Translations under genes and position numbers: made by a program
Shown: piece by piece, positions 1 to 7,774 of the stretch
Position numbering within the stretch: the first letter of the stretch is position 1
Layout: the number at the start of each line of letters is the position of its first letter
Assembly (NCBI RefSeq): GCF_007096885.1
Contig: NZ_VJNO01000002.1
Location: forward strand, 1 to 64,000
Source of the DNA: Streptomyces sp. 130
GTDB lineage: Bacteria; Actinomycetota; Actinomycetes; Streptomycetales; Streptomycetaceae
Direction of reading: 5' to 3'
DNA length: 64,000 nt
Notes under the pieces: generated by a model
What the model saw: the letters and a program-made list of their open reading frames with translations, nothing else
Told to the model about the DNA's origin: nothing
Database searches by the model: none

Positions 1-100
1 CGGGCGGGGGGGGCCCGGGGGGGGGGGGGGGCGCGGGCCCCCCGGGGCCGGGGGCGCGGGGGGGGGGGGGGGGGGGGGGGGCCCCCCTGGGCCGGCCCGC
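1..100. other. Low-complexity poly-G/GC tract at window edge
   Basis: Roughly the first 80 bases are nearly all G with short C runs, with no coding signal. Nothing like it occurs elsewhere in the window. The likeliest reading is a contig end or a polymerase or base-calling artefact rather than biology; a genuine G-rich tract is the alternative. Confidence 0.7.
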
Positions 101-134
101 GGCGCGGGCCGGCGGCACGGGACGGGGGCGGAGG

Positions 135-623
<489 letters not shown>

Positions 624-689
624 GGGAGGAGTGTGGCACGTGCGGTGCCCGGACAGGGACCAGGGCCCGTCCGGTGCCGGGCGGACGCG

Positions 690-730
690 CGGAGGCCCGC
701 CGTTCCGCGGTGCGGTCCGGCGGGCCTCCG
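690..730 (-). terminator. Intrinsic terminator after bioY
   Basis: A perfect 12-bp inverted repeat (CGGAGGCCCGCC / GGCGGGCCTCCG) with a 17-nt loop lies just downstream of the bioY stop and before rpiB. It has no U tract, which is usual in Streptomyces. Confidence 0.75.
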
Positions 731-745
731 AGAGGTGTCGCGGGG

Positions 746-1339
746 TCAGCCCCGGCGGCCCAGGAGCTTCCAGGAGGCCGGCAGCGCGCCCATGGCCAGC
801 GCCGCCTTCAGGGCGTCGCCGAGCAGGAACGGGGTCAGGCCGGCGGCGATCGCGGCGCTCGCCGACATGCCGGTGGACAGGGCCAGGTACGGCACGCCGA
901 CCGCGTAGATGATCGCCGAGCCGAGGACCATCGTTCCGGCCGTGCGCGGCGCGGAGCGGTCGCCGCCGCGCCGGGCCAGGCCGCCGACGACGGTGGCGGC
1001 CAGGAGCATGCCGAGGACGTAGCCGAAGGAGGCACCGCCCGGGCCGGAGGTGCCGGCCGAGAACCACGGCATGCCCGCCATGCCGACGAGGGCGTACACG
1101 GCGAGGGAGAGGAAGCCGCGGCGGGCGCCGAGCGCGGTGCCGACGAGGAGGGCCGCGAAGGTCTGGCCGGTGACCGGGACCGGGGAGCCCGGGACCGGCA
1201 CGGCGATCTGGGCGGCTATGCCGGTGAGCGCGGCGCCGCCGAGCACCAGGGCGGTGTCCACGGCGTAGCGGTGCCGGGCGGCGGGCAGCAGGTCGGCGAG
1301 GACCGCTCCGGTGCGGGCGGGGGCGGCAGCAGTGCTCAT
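746..1339 (-). CDS. bioY: Biotin transporter BioY (ECF S component)
   Basis: Substrate-binding membrane component for biotin uptake; BioY proteins work alone or with ECF energy-coupling proteins. The 197-residue product is strongly hydrophobic with about six membrane segments after a short cytoplasmic N-terminus. It contains the family stretch around residues 45-80 (VPVPGSPVPVTGQTFAALL, then GARRG) and GGPSFGY-like sequence (here GGASFGYVLGM). No bioM or bioN ATPase or T component is adjacent, so a solo BioY or a shared EcfAT module is implied. An inverted repeat sits in its upstream region. Confidence 0.93.
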   Translation of the reverse strand: MSTAAAPARTGAVLADLLPAARHRYAVDTALVLGGAALTGIAAQIAVPVPGSPVPVTGQTFAALLVGTALGARRGFLSLAVYALVGMAGMPWFSAGTSGPGGASFGYVLGMLLAATVVGGLARRGGDRSAPRTAGTMVLGSAIIYAVGVPYLALSTGMSASAAIAAGLTPFLLGDALKAALAMGALPASWKLLGRRG

Positions 1340-1728
1340 CGGGGACTCCGCGGGGGTGAGGGTGGAGAGGGACTGACCGTGACGCTATCCGACCGGGCCG
1401 CGCCCGATCACCATCAGCGGCCCACAAAGCGGTGATCGGGGCGTTGGTGGGATTCACACAAGGGGGGCGGCGCAATCATCGCGAAGCGTGATGCTGGTCA
1501 CTGAGGTGGGCCCGGATGCGTCCGGGGCGGTCCGGGATGGAGAGCGGAAGCGGGACTGTGAACTCCCTCTAAAAGCGCGGGACGTGACGGTGGCCCGTCG
1601 CCCGCCGCCGCGTGCATGCCCGGTGTGGACCCGGTGACCGTATGGCGGACGGCGGTTACCGGCGAGCGGATCACGTGTCCAGACTGGGAAAACGTCCCCC
1701 CGTCTCACCGACCGAACAGAGCCCGTCC
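1340..1728. promoter_or_regulatory. Divergent intergenic region bioY / permease with an inverted repeat
   Basis: This 389-bp gap separates divergent genes. At 1403-1412 and 1431-1440 there is a perfect 10-bp inverted repeat (CCCGATCACC / GGTGATCGGG) about 65 bp upstream of the bioY start, in a position suitable for an operator or attenuator. I did not see the TGAAC-N3-GTTAC motif reported for actinobacterial BioQ. No further gene was recognised here. Confidence 0.4.
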
Positions 1729-3147
1729 ATGTCCCGGACCTCCGCGCCCTCCCCCACCGGCTCCGGCTCCCCGGCCACCGCGCCGGACACCGGCCCCGAT
1801 GCGCCCCTGTCGCACGGACTGAAGCAGCGCCATCTCTCGATGATCGCCCTGGGCGGTGTCATCGGCGCCGGGCTCTTCGTCGGCTCCGGCGCGGGCATCG
1901 CCGCCGCGGGGCCCTCGATCGTCATCGCGTACGCCGTCTCGGGGCTGCTGGTGATGCTCGTGATGCGGATGCTCGGCGAGATGTCGGCGGCCAATCCGGC
2001 GTCCGGTTCCTTCTCGGTGCACGCGGAGCGGGCGATCGGGCCGTGGGCCGGGTTCACGGCGGGCTGGGCCTTCTGGGTGCTGCTGTGCACGGCCGTGGGC
2101 CTGGAGGGGATCGGCGCCGCCAAGATCGTGACGGGCTGGCTGCCGGGGACCCCGGAGTGGGCCTGGGTGGCGCTCTTCATGCTGGTGTTCCTGGGCACGA
2201 ACCTGGCCTCGGTGACGAAGTTCGGCGAGTTCGAGTTCTGGTTCGCCGCGCTCAAGGTCACCGCGATCACGCTGTTCCTGGTGCTGGGCGTGCTGGCGGT
2301 GCTGGGCGTGCTGCCCGGCACCGACGCGCCGGGCACCGCCAACCTGACCGGGGAGGGCGGCTTCCTGCCGAACGGCCCGGACGGCCTGGTGATCGGGCTG
2401 CTCGCCTCCGTCTTCGCGTACGGCGGTCTGGAGACGGTCACCATCGCCGCCGCGGAGTCCGAGGACCCGGTGCGGGGCGTCGCGAAGGCCGTGCGGACGG
2501 CGATGTGGCGGATCGCGCTGTTCTACGTGGGCTCGATGGCGGTCGTCGTCACGCTGGTCCCCTGGGACGAGGCGAAGGTCGTGGAGGTCGGGCCGTTCTA
2601 CGCGGCGCTGGACCACCTCGGCATCGGACAGGCCGCGCAGATCATGAACGTCGTGATCCTGGTCGCCCTGCTCTCCGCGATGAACGCCAACATCTACGGA
2701 GCCTCGCGCATGGCCTGTTCGCTGGTGGCGCGCGGCCAGGGCCCGAGGCGGCTGGGCCGGGTCTCCGGCGGGGTGCCGCGCACGGCGGTCCTGGTCTCGT
2801 CCGTCTTCGGCTTCCTCTGCGTGCTGCTGAGCTACTGGCGCCCGGACGACGTCTTCCCCTGGCTGCTCAACATGACCGGTGCGGTGATCCTCGTCGTCTG
2901 GATCTTCATCGCCGTCTCCCAGCTGATCCTTCGGGCGCGCCTGGAGCGCGAGGCACCCGAGAAGCTCGTGGTGCGGATGTGGCTGTTCCCGGGGCTGACG
3001 GTGGTGGCGCTGCTCGCCATGGCCGGCATCTTCGTGCTGATGCTCCGCCAGCCCTCCACCCGGGACCAGCTCCTGGCGTCGGGTGCGCTGACGGTGGCCC
3101 TGGCGGTGATCGGGGCCGTACGCCGGCGCAGGCGCGCGGAGGTCTGA
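1729..3147 (+). CDS. Amino-acid permease, APC superfamily (GabP/AAT type)
   Basis: Proton-coupled amino-acid uptake through the cytoplasmic membrane is the expected role. The 472-residue product has about 12 hydrophobic helices; the first reads MIALGGVIGAGLFVGSGAGI, the APC helix-1 substrate-binding signature, followed by PASGSFSVHAERAIGPWAGF, typical of AAT/GabP proteins. Substrate specificity (GABA, aromatic or other) cannot be read from sequence. The start is the ATG giving MSRTSAPSPTG because homology begins soon after it; longer in-frame starts exist upstream (1612, 1642) without a clear ribosome binding site. A terminator follows. Confidence 0.88.
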   Translation: MSRTSAPSPTGSGSPATAPDTGPDAPLSHGLKQRHLSMIALGGVIGAGLFVGSGAGIAAAGPSIVIAYAVSGLLVMLVMRMLGEMSAANPASGSFSVHAERAIGPWAGFTAGWAFWVLLCTAVGLEGIGAAKIVTGWLPGTPEWAWVALFMLVFLGTNLASVTKFGEFEFWFAALKVTAITLFLVLGVLAVLGVLPGTDAPGTANLTGEGGFLPNGPDGLVIGLLASVFAYGGLETVTIAAAESEDPVRGVAKAVRTAMWRIALFYVGSMAVVVTLVPWDEAKVVEVGPFYAALDHLGIGQAAQIMNVVILVALLSAMNANIYGASRMACSLVARGQGPRRLGRVSGGVPRTAVLVSSVFGFLCVLLSYWRPDDVFPWLLNMTGAVILVVWIFIAVSQLILRARLEREAPEKLVVRMWLFPGLTVVALLAMAGIFVLMLRQPSTRDQLLASGALTVALAVIGAVRRRRRAEV

Positions 3148-3169
3148 GCCGAATCCTCGCAAAGCAGTA

Positions 3170-3212
3170 CGAAACACCGGGTCCTAAGCCGAAGGGCTGA
3201 CCCGGTGTTTCG
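3170..3212 (+). terminator. Terminator after the permease gene
   Basis: A perfect 14-bp inverted repeat (CGAAACACCGGGTC / GACCCGGTGTTTCG) with a 15-nt loop is followed by CGTTTCTGCTG. It insulates sodF from the permease gene. Confidence 0.85.
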
Positions 3213-3234
3213 CGTTTCTGCTGTTAGCCTGCTC

Positions 3235-3251
3235 TTGCATAGAGGTTGCAA
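3235..3251. promoter_or_regulatory. Predicted Nur (nickel) operator upstream of sodF
   Basis: TTGCAT-AGAGG-TTGCAA fits the published Nur half-site arrangement tTGCaa-N5-ttGCAA and lies 36 bp upstream of the sodF start, overlapping the expected promoter. In S. coelicolor Nur with nickel represses the Fe-SOD gene. The match is by eye; binding is inferred. Confidence 0.75.
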
Positions 3252-3286
3252 TAACAACTTGTCAGCAGTTGGAGGGTTCGACACCA

Positions 3287-3928
3287 ATGGCCACGTACAC
3301 GCTCCCGGAACTCCCGTACGACTACGCCGCGCTCGAACCGGTCATCAATCCGCAGATCATCGAGCTCCACCACGACAAGCACCACGCGGCGTACGTGAAG
3401 GGCGCCAACGACACCCTGGAGCAGCTGGAGGAGGCACGGGACAAGGAGGCGTGGGGAGCGGTCAACGGCCTCCAGAAGAACCTCGCCTTCCACCTCTCCG
3501 GCCACATCCTGCACTCGATCTACTGGCACAACATGACCGGTGACGGCGGCGGCGAGCCGCTCGCCGCGGACGGCGTCGGCGACCTCGCGGACGCGATCAC
3601 CGAGTCCTTCGGCTCCTTCGCCGGCTTCAAGTCCCAGCTGACGAAGGCCGCGGCCACCACGCAGGGCTCCGGCTGGGGCGTCCTCGCCTACGAGCCGGTC
3701 AGCGGCAGGCTGATCGTGGAGCAGGTCTACGACCACCAGGGCAACGTGGGCCAGGGCTCCACCCCGATCCTGGTCTTCGACGCCTGGGAGCACGCCTTCT
3801 ACCTCCAGTACAAGAACCAGAAGGTCGACTTCATCGAGGCGATGTGGGCCGTCGTCAACTGGCAGGACGTGGCCAAGCGCTACGCCGCCGCCAAGGAGCG
3901 CGCGGACGTGCTGCTGCTCGCGCCCTGA
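3287..3928 (+). CDS. sodF: Superoxide dismutase, Fe(-Zn) type, SodF
   Basis: Cytoplasmic superoxide dismutase of the Fe/Mn family. The 213-residue product has the metal ligands in order: His28 in ELHHDKHH, the second-helix His in [10 protein letters not shown], and Asp and His in [13 protein letters not shown]. The size equals that I recall for S. coelicolor SodF. The ATG follows a GGAGG at 3271-3275 by 11 nt; an upstream in-frame ATG at 3269 overlaps that ribosome binding site and is rejected. A Nur-type operator in the promoter and the structured 3'UTR indicate nickel-dependent repression in favour of NiSOD, whose gene is not in this window. Confidence 0.95.
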   Translation: MATYTLPELPYDYAALEPVINPQIIELHHDKHHAAYVKGANDTLEQLEEARDKEAWGAVNGLQKNLAFHLSGHILHSIYWHNMTGDGGGEPLAADGVGDLADAITESFGSFAGFKSQLTKAAATTQGSGWGVLAYEPVSGRLIVEQVYDHQGNVGQGSTPILVFDAWEHAFYLQYKNQKVDFIEAMWAVVNWQDVAKRYAAAKERADVLLLAP

Positions 3929-3956
3929 GCCGGCGCCCCGCCCGGGGCGCACCGGA

Positions 3957-4046
3957 CGTCCTGCCTCGTGATCGTCTTCTCACCCTTCACCCGGCAGGCG
4001 GAAGAAGGAGAGGCCCCCGCCTGGACGTGACAGGCGAGGGCCTCTC
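3957..4046 (+). ncRNA. Candidate s-SodF small RNA in the sodF 3'UTR
   Basis: In S. coelicolor a small RNA of about 90 nt processed from the sodF 3'UTR pairs with sodN mRNA and gives inverse Fe/Ni SOD control. The same position here holds an uncoded stretch of about 90 nt that ends in a strong terminator and contains a pyrimidine-rich, unstructured CGTCTTCTCACCCTTCACC segment that could pair with a purine-rich ribosome binding site. The 5' end is a guess from the published size; pairing with sodN cannot be tested in this window. Confidence 0.5.
4008..4046 (+). terminator. Terminator of sodF (and 3' end of candidate s-SodF)
   Basis: A 16-bp inverted repeat (GAGAGGCCCCCGCCTG / CAGGCGAGGGCCTCTC, one mismatch) with a 7-nt loop lies 80 bp after the sodF stop. 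Confidence 0.85.
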
Positions 4047-4093
4047 TGCCGTCCGCCCCCGGCTGTCATGATGTCCGGCATGAGGAGCACGTC

Positions 4094-4933
4094 ATGACGA
4101 TCACCGTCCACGAGCTGGTGTACTACCCGGTCAAGGGCTGCGCCGGCACCCGGGCCGACTCCGCGCGGGTCACCACCACCGGCCTGGAACACGACCGGAC
4201 GTTCATGGTGGTCGACGCGGCCGACGGCACGTTCCGCAGCCAGCGCGCCCACCCCGCGATGGCGGCGGTCGGCGTCCGGGTCCTGGACTCCGGAGCGGCC
4301 CTCGCCCTGTCCGCCGACGGCACCGGGACGCTGCGCTTCGACGTCGCCCCGGACGGGCCGCGCCGCGAGGTCAGCATGTTCGGCCGGGACCTCGGGGAGG
4401 CCGTCGACCAGGGGGACGAGGCCGCGGAGTGGTTCTCCGAGGCGCTGGGGGCCGCCTCCCGGCTGGTACGGGTGCGCCCGGGCTTCGACCGGGACGGCTG
4501 GGGCGAGACCCCCGGCAAGCTCAACTTCGCCGACGCGCACGCGGTCCTGGTCGCCTCGACCGCCTCGCTGGCCGGTCTCAACGCCCGCATCGCGGCCCGG
4601 GGCGACGCCGCGCCCGTGCCCATGGACCGCTTCCGGGCGAACATCGTGCTGACCGGTGACGACGAACCGCACTTCGAGGACCGGGTGACACGGATGACCG
4701 TGGGCACCGCCGAACTCGCCTACTCGGTGCGGGCGCTGCGGTGCAACGTCCCGCTCGTCGACCAGCGGACCGGGCGCCGCGCCGGACCGGAGCCGGTGCG
4801 CACGCTGGCCACGTACCGCAGGGAGCCGGAGTTCGGCGGCAAGCTCAGCTTCGGCGTGAAGAACGCGGTGGTCCGCGAGGGCGTGGTGCGGGTCGGCGAC
4901 CCGGTGTCCGTCCACAGCCCGGTGGGCGGCTGA
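4094..4933 (+). CDS. MOSC domain protein with N-terminal beta-barrel
   Basis: Predicted molybdenum-cofactor sulfurase C-terminal (MOSC) family protein, which binds Mo or sulfur-carrier cofactors; members include YiiM/YcbX and mARC. The 279-residue product starts with the MOSC_N signature (LVYYPVKGCAGTRADSARV, then GLEHDRTFMVV). The MOSC domain follows from about residue 120, with MDRFRANIVLTGD and a conserved Cys in VRALRCNVPLVDQ. ATG is 6 nt after GAGGAG at 4082-4087. It lies just after the sodF terminator, so has its own promoter in the short gap or relies on read-through. Substrate is not known. Confidence 0.88.
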   Translation: MTITVHELVYYPVKGCAGTRADSARVTTTGLEHDRTFMVVDAADGTFRSQRAHPAMAAVGVRVLDSGAALALSADGTGTLRFDVAPDGPRREVSMFGRDLGEAVDQGDEAAEWFSEALGAASRLVRVRPGFDRDGWGETPGKLNFADAHAVLVASTASLAGLNARIAARGDAAPVPMDRFRANIVLTGDDEPHFEDRVTRMTVGTAELAYSVRALRCNVPLVDQRTGRRAGPEPVRTLATYRREPEFGGKLSFGVKNAVVREGVVRVGDPVSVHSPVGG

Positions 4934-5017
4934 GCGACCCGTAAAACCGGCTGCCCCGCCGGTAGGACTCTCCTATCGTCGTGCTGATCCGCCCGGAACG
5001 GGACGACGACGTGGAGG

Positions 5018-5989
5018 ATGACTGTGCGCTACCGCGAGCTGGGACGCAGCGGACTTTCGGTGTCCGAGATCGGTTACGGAGCCTGGGGCATCGGGGAGTC
5101 CAGCTGGGTGGGGGCGACGCGGGACGAGTCGCTGCGCGCCCTGCACCGGGCCGTCGACCTCGGGGTGAACCTGATCGACACCGCGCGCGGCTACGGAGAG
5201 AGCGAGCGCATCGTCGGGCAGGTGGTCCGCGAACGGGCCGGTGAGGAGGTGCTGGTCGCGACCAAGGTGCCGCCGAAGAACGGCGTCTGGCCGGCGGCGG
5301 ACGGCACCGACCCGGCGGACGCGTTCCCCGGGGAGCACATCCGCAGCAGCCTGGAGACCAGCCTCGCCGCTTCCGGTCTCGACCACTTCGACGTGCTCCA
5401 GTTCCACGTCTGGAACGACGAGTGGCTGGGGCGCGGGGACTGGCTGGAGACGGTGGCGGAGCTGAAGCGGGAGGGCAAGATCCGCCTGTTCGGGGTCTCC
5501 GTCAACGACCACTCGCCGCAGAGCGCGGTGGCGCTCGTGCGCAGCGGGGTCGTGGACAGCGTCCAGGTCATCTACAACGTGTTCGACCAGTCCCCGGCCG
5601 AGGAGCTGCTGCCGGCCTGCGCGGAGCACGGGGTCGGCGTCATCGTCCGGGTCGCGCTGGACGAGGGCGGGCTGACCGGCCGGATCACCGCGGACTCGAC
5701 GTTCCCCGAGGGCGACTTCCGCAACCGCTACTTCCGGGGCGACCGCCCGGCCCAGGTCGAGCGGCGCGTCGCGGCGATCGTGGCGGACCTGGGCATCGAG
5801 CCGGACGCGATCGCGGAGCACGCGCTGCGGTTCGTCCTGAGCCACCCGGCGGTCTCCACGGTGATCCCGGGGATGCGCAGCGTCCGGAACGTGGAGCGCA
5901 ACACCGCGCTGAGCGACGGACGGCCGCTCACCGCGGAGCAGCTGGCGGTCCTGGCCGAGCACGGCTGGCCGCGCAACTTCTACTCCTGA
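5018..5989 (+). CDS. Aldo/keto reductase
   Basis: NADPH-dependent oxidoreductase of the AKR superfamily (TIM barrel), cytoplasmic. The 323-residue product has the tetrad: Asp54 and Tyr59 in [13 protein letters not shown], Lys in VLVATKVPP and His in LQFHVWN. The C-terminal cofactor loop reads [16 protein letters not shown]. The start ATG follows GTGGAGG. The substrate is unknown. Its last 10 bases overlap the 3' end of the convergent lipoprotein gene, so the two genes have no separate terminator space. Confidence 0.9.
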   Translation: MTVRYRELGRSGLSVSEIGYGAWGIGESSWVGATRDESLRALHRAVDLGVNLIDTARGYGESERIVGQVVRERAGEEVLVATKVPPKNGVWPAADGTDPADAFPGEHIRSSLETSLAASGLDHFDVLQFHVWNDEWLGRGDWLETVAELKREGKIRLFGVSVNDHSPQSAVALVRSGVVDSVQVIYNVFDQSPAEELLPACAEHGVGVIVRVALDEGGLTGRITADSTFPEGDFRNRYFRGDRPAQVERRVAAIVADLGIEPDAIAEHALRFVLSHPAVSTVIPGMRSVRNVERNTALSDGRPLTAEQLAVLAEHGWPRNFYS

Positions 5990-6867
5990 GGGGCGCCCGC
6001 GTCCGCCGGGGTCTTCGTCCACGGGCTGACGCCGAGCCGGCCCGTGGTGCCGAGGTCCAGCTCCGGGGTGACCGTCACCGGCCGGGCGCCGGGCTTCGCG
6101 GTGACCTCGGCATAGGGGGCGTTGACCGGGACGCCGTCCGTGGTGGTGTTGCGCCAGGCGAGGTTGGCGTACGCGCTCTCGCCGGGGCGCAGTGTGACGG
6201 GGCGTGGTGCGGCGTCGCCGCCGAGGCCGCTGGAGATGTCGGAGGTGCCGTGCAGGATCTCGACCCCGGTCACCGGGTCGCGGTCCTCGTCGAGGAGCCG
6301 GAGCGCCGGGTAGCCGTTCAGCTGGTAGTCGGTGGTGGAGCAGTTGGTGAGGTGGATGCCGACGACCCGCAGCCCCATCGCGGCGTCGCCCCGGTCGTTG
6401 GTGACGCGGACCCCGGAGGGCGGGCAGGCGCCGGACGTCCCCTCGGCGGGGACGGCCCGCACCTTGGTGATCCGGGCCCGGTACGCGCGGGCCGAGCCCG
6501 GTCCGTCCTCGGCGTCCAGGGGCCGCCGCACGGTCTGGCCGGGCTTGACCGCCTCGACGGTGCGCGTGGTGCTGTCCCTGGCCTCGCCGAACCCGTTGAC
6601 CAGGGTGAACGTGATGGTGTAGGTGAGCGGTTCGTCGTCCGTGTTGGTGACCTCGAACCCGGTGGACGGGGCGCCGGACGGGCCGCACCCGCCGCTGATG
6701 ACCCGGACGTCGTCCCAGGTCCGCCCGGCGGGGTCGGGAAGCGGGGCGAGGGAGGCGCAGGTCGCCCCGGGCGAGGCGGAGGCCCCGGCGGTCTCCTTCC
6801 CGCATCCGGTGAGCAGCGCGGTGCTCGCGAGGGCGGCACACAGGGCGAGGGCGGTGACGGGGCGCAT
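5980..6867 (-). CDS. DUF4232-domain lipoprotein
   Basis: Secreted, lipid-anchored protein of unknown function. Residues 1-22 are a type II signal peptide ending in the lipobox LLTGC (lipidated Cys22). The C-terminal half has the DUF4232 pattern ([17 protein letters not shown], here [15 protein letters not shown], then [17 protein letters not shown]), common in actinobacterial surface lipoproteins. The first half (about residues 35-130) is an Ig-like or beta-rich segment with two Cys. It overlaps the aldo/keto reductase gene tail to tail by 10 bp. Length is 295 residues. Confidence 0.88.
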   Translation of the reverse strand: MRPVTALALCAALASTALLTGCGKETAGASASPGATCASLAPLPDPAGRTWDDVRVISGGCGPSGAPSTGFEVTNTDDEPLTYTITFTLVNGFGEARDSTTRTVEAVKPGQTVRRPLDAEDGPGSARAYRARITKVRAVPAEGTSGACPPSGVRVTNDRGDAAMGLRVVGIHLTNCSTTDYQLNGYPALRLLDEDRDPVTGVEILHGTSDISSGLGGDAAPRPVTLRPGESAYANLAWRNTTTDGVPVNAPYAEVTAKPGARPVTVTPELDLGTTGRLGVSPWTKTPADAGAPQE

Positions 6868-6941
6868 CCGCCCAGAAGATCAAAGAGCGCCCGGGGCGGG
6901 CTGTGTGCCAGGTCACATATCGCGTCACGGTGGCGTCACAG

Positions 6942-6971
6942 CCGGCGGCGGGGAGGGTGCCCCGCCGCCGG
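6942..6971 (-). terminator. Terminator of the DsbA-family gene
   Basis: A perfect 12-bp inverted repeat (CCGGCGGCGGGG / CCCCGCCGCCGG) with a 6-nt loop lies 8 bp beyond the stop of the DsbA-family gene. Confidence 0.75.
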
Positions 6972-6979
6972 ACCGGCCG

Positions 6980-7630
6980 TCAGTCGAAGATCGGGCCCTG
7001 GGTGCGGGTGCGCTTGATCTCGTAGAAGCCGGGGATCGAGGCGACCATCAGGGTGCCGTCCCAGAGCCTGGCGGCCTCCTCGCCCTTGGGGGCCGGGGTG
7101 ACGACCGGGCCGAAGAAGGCGATCTGCTCGCCGTCGGCGCCGGGGACGGCGATGACCGGGGTGCCGACCTCCTGGCCCACCTTCTCGATGCCCTCCTTGT
7201 GGGAGGCGCGCAGCTCGGCGTCGTAGGTGTCCGAGTCCGCGTGGCCGGCGAGTTCGACGGGGAGGCCGACGTCCTTGAGCGCGCTCTCGACGGCCTCGCG
7301 GGTCGGGCCCTCGCCGCGGTTGTGGAAGCGGGTGCCGAGCGCGGTGTAGAGCGGGCCGACGACCTCGTCGCCGTGCAGCTGCTGGGCGGCGACCACGACG
7401 CGGACCGGGCCCCACGCCTTGTTCTCCAGCATGTCGCGGTACTCGGCGGGCAGCTCGTCGAGCCGGTCCTCGTTGAGCACGGCCAGGCTCATGACGTGCC
7501 AGCGGACCTCGACGTCGCGGACCTTCTCCACCTCCAGCATCCAGCGGGAGGTCATCCAGGCCCAGGGGCAGAGCGGGTCGAACCAGAAGTCGACGGGGGT
7601 CCTGCCGGTCGCCGTGCTGTTGTCAGGCAT
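6980..7630 (-). CDS. DsbA-family oxidoreductase, mycothiol-dependent nitroreductase-like (Rv2466c type)
   Basis: Thioredoxin-fold protein of the DsbA/FrnE family, closest by eye to mycobacterial Rv2466c, a mycothiol-dependent reductase: DFWFDPLCPWAWMTSRW at the N-terminus, EVGTPVI (cis-Pro loop) and a C-terminal KRTRTQGPIFD. The Rv2466c active site is CPWC; here it is CPWA, so only the first Cys remains, which suits a monothiol, mycothiol-linked mechanism. The 216-residue frame starts at the ATG after CGAGGAGAGAG; an upstream in-frame ATG reads through non-coding sequence. Divergent from pepN across a 144-bp promoter region. Confidence 0.88.
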   Translation of the reverse strand: MPDNSTATGRTPVDFWFDPLCPWAWMTSRWMLEVEKVRDVEVRWHVMSLAVLNEDRLDELPAEYRDMLENKAWGPVRVVVAAQQLHGDEVVGPLYTALGTRFHNRGEGPTREAVESALKDVGLPVELAGHADSDTYDAELRASHKEGIEKVGQEVGTPVIAVPGADGEQIAFFGPVVTPAPKGEEAARLWDGTLMVASIPGFYEIKRTRTQGPIFD

Positions 7631-7774
7631 CTCTCTCCTCGAACGGGCGGATCGCGTCGGTGGACAAGTCTGTGCCCGACAACACCGGACGACGCTCCGG
7701 CCATTCCCGCCCGCGAGTCCGGAAGACGGCATGGGAGGATCAAACTATTCGAACGTGACACAAAGGAGTGTGCC

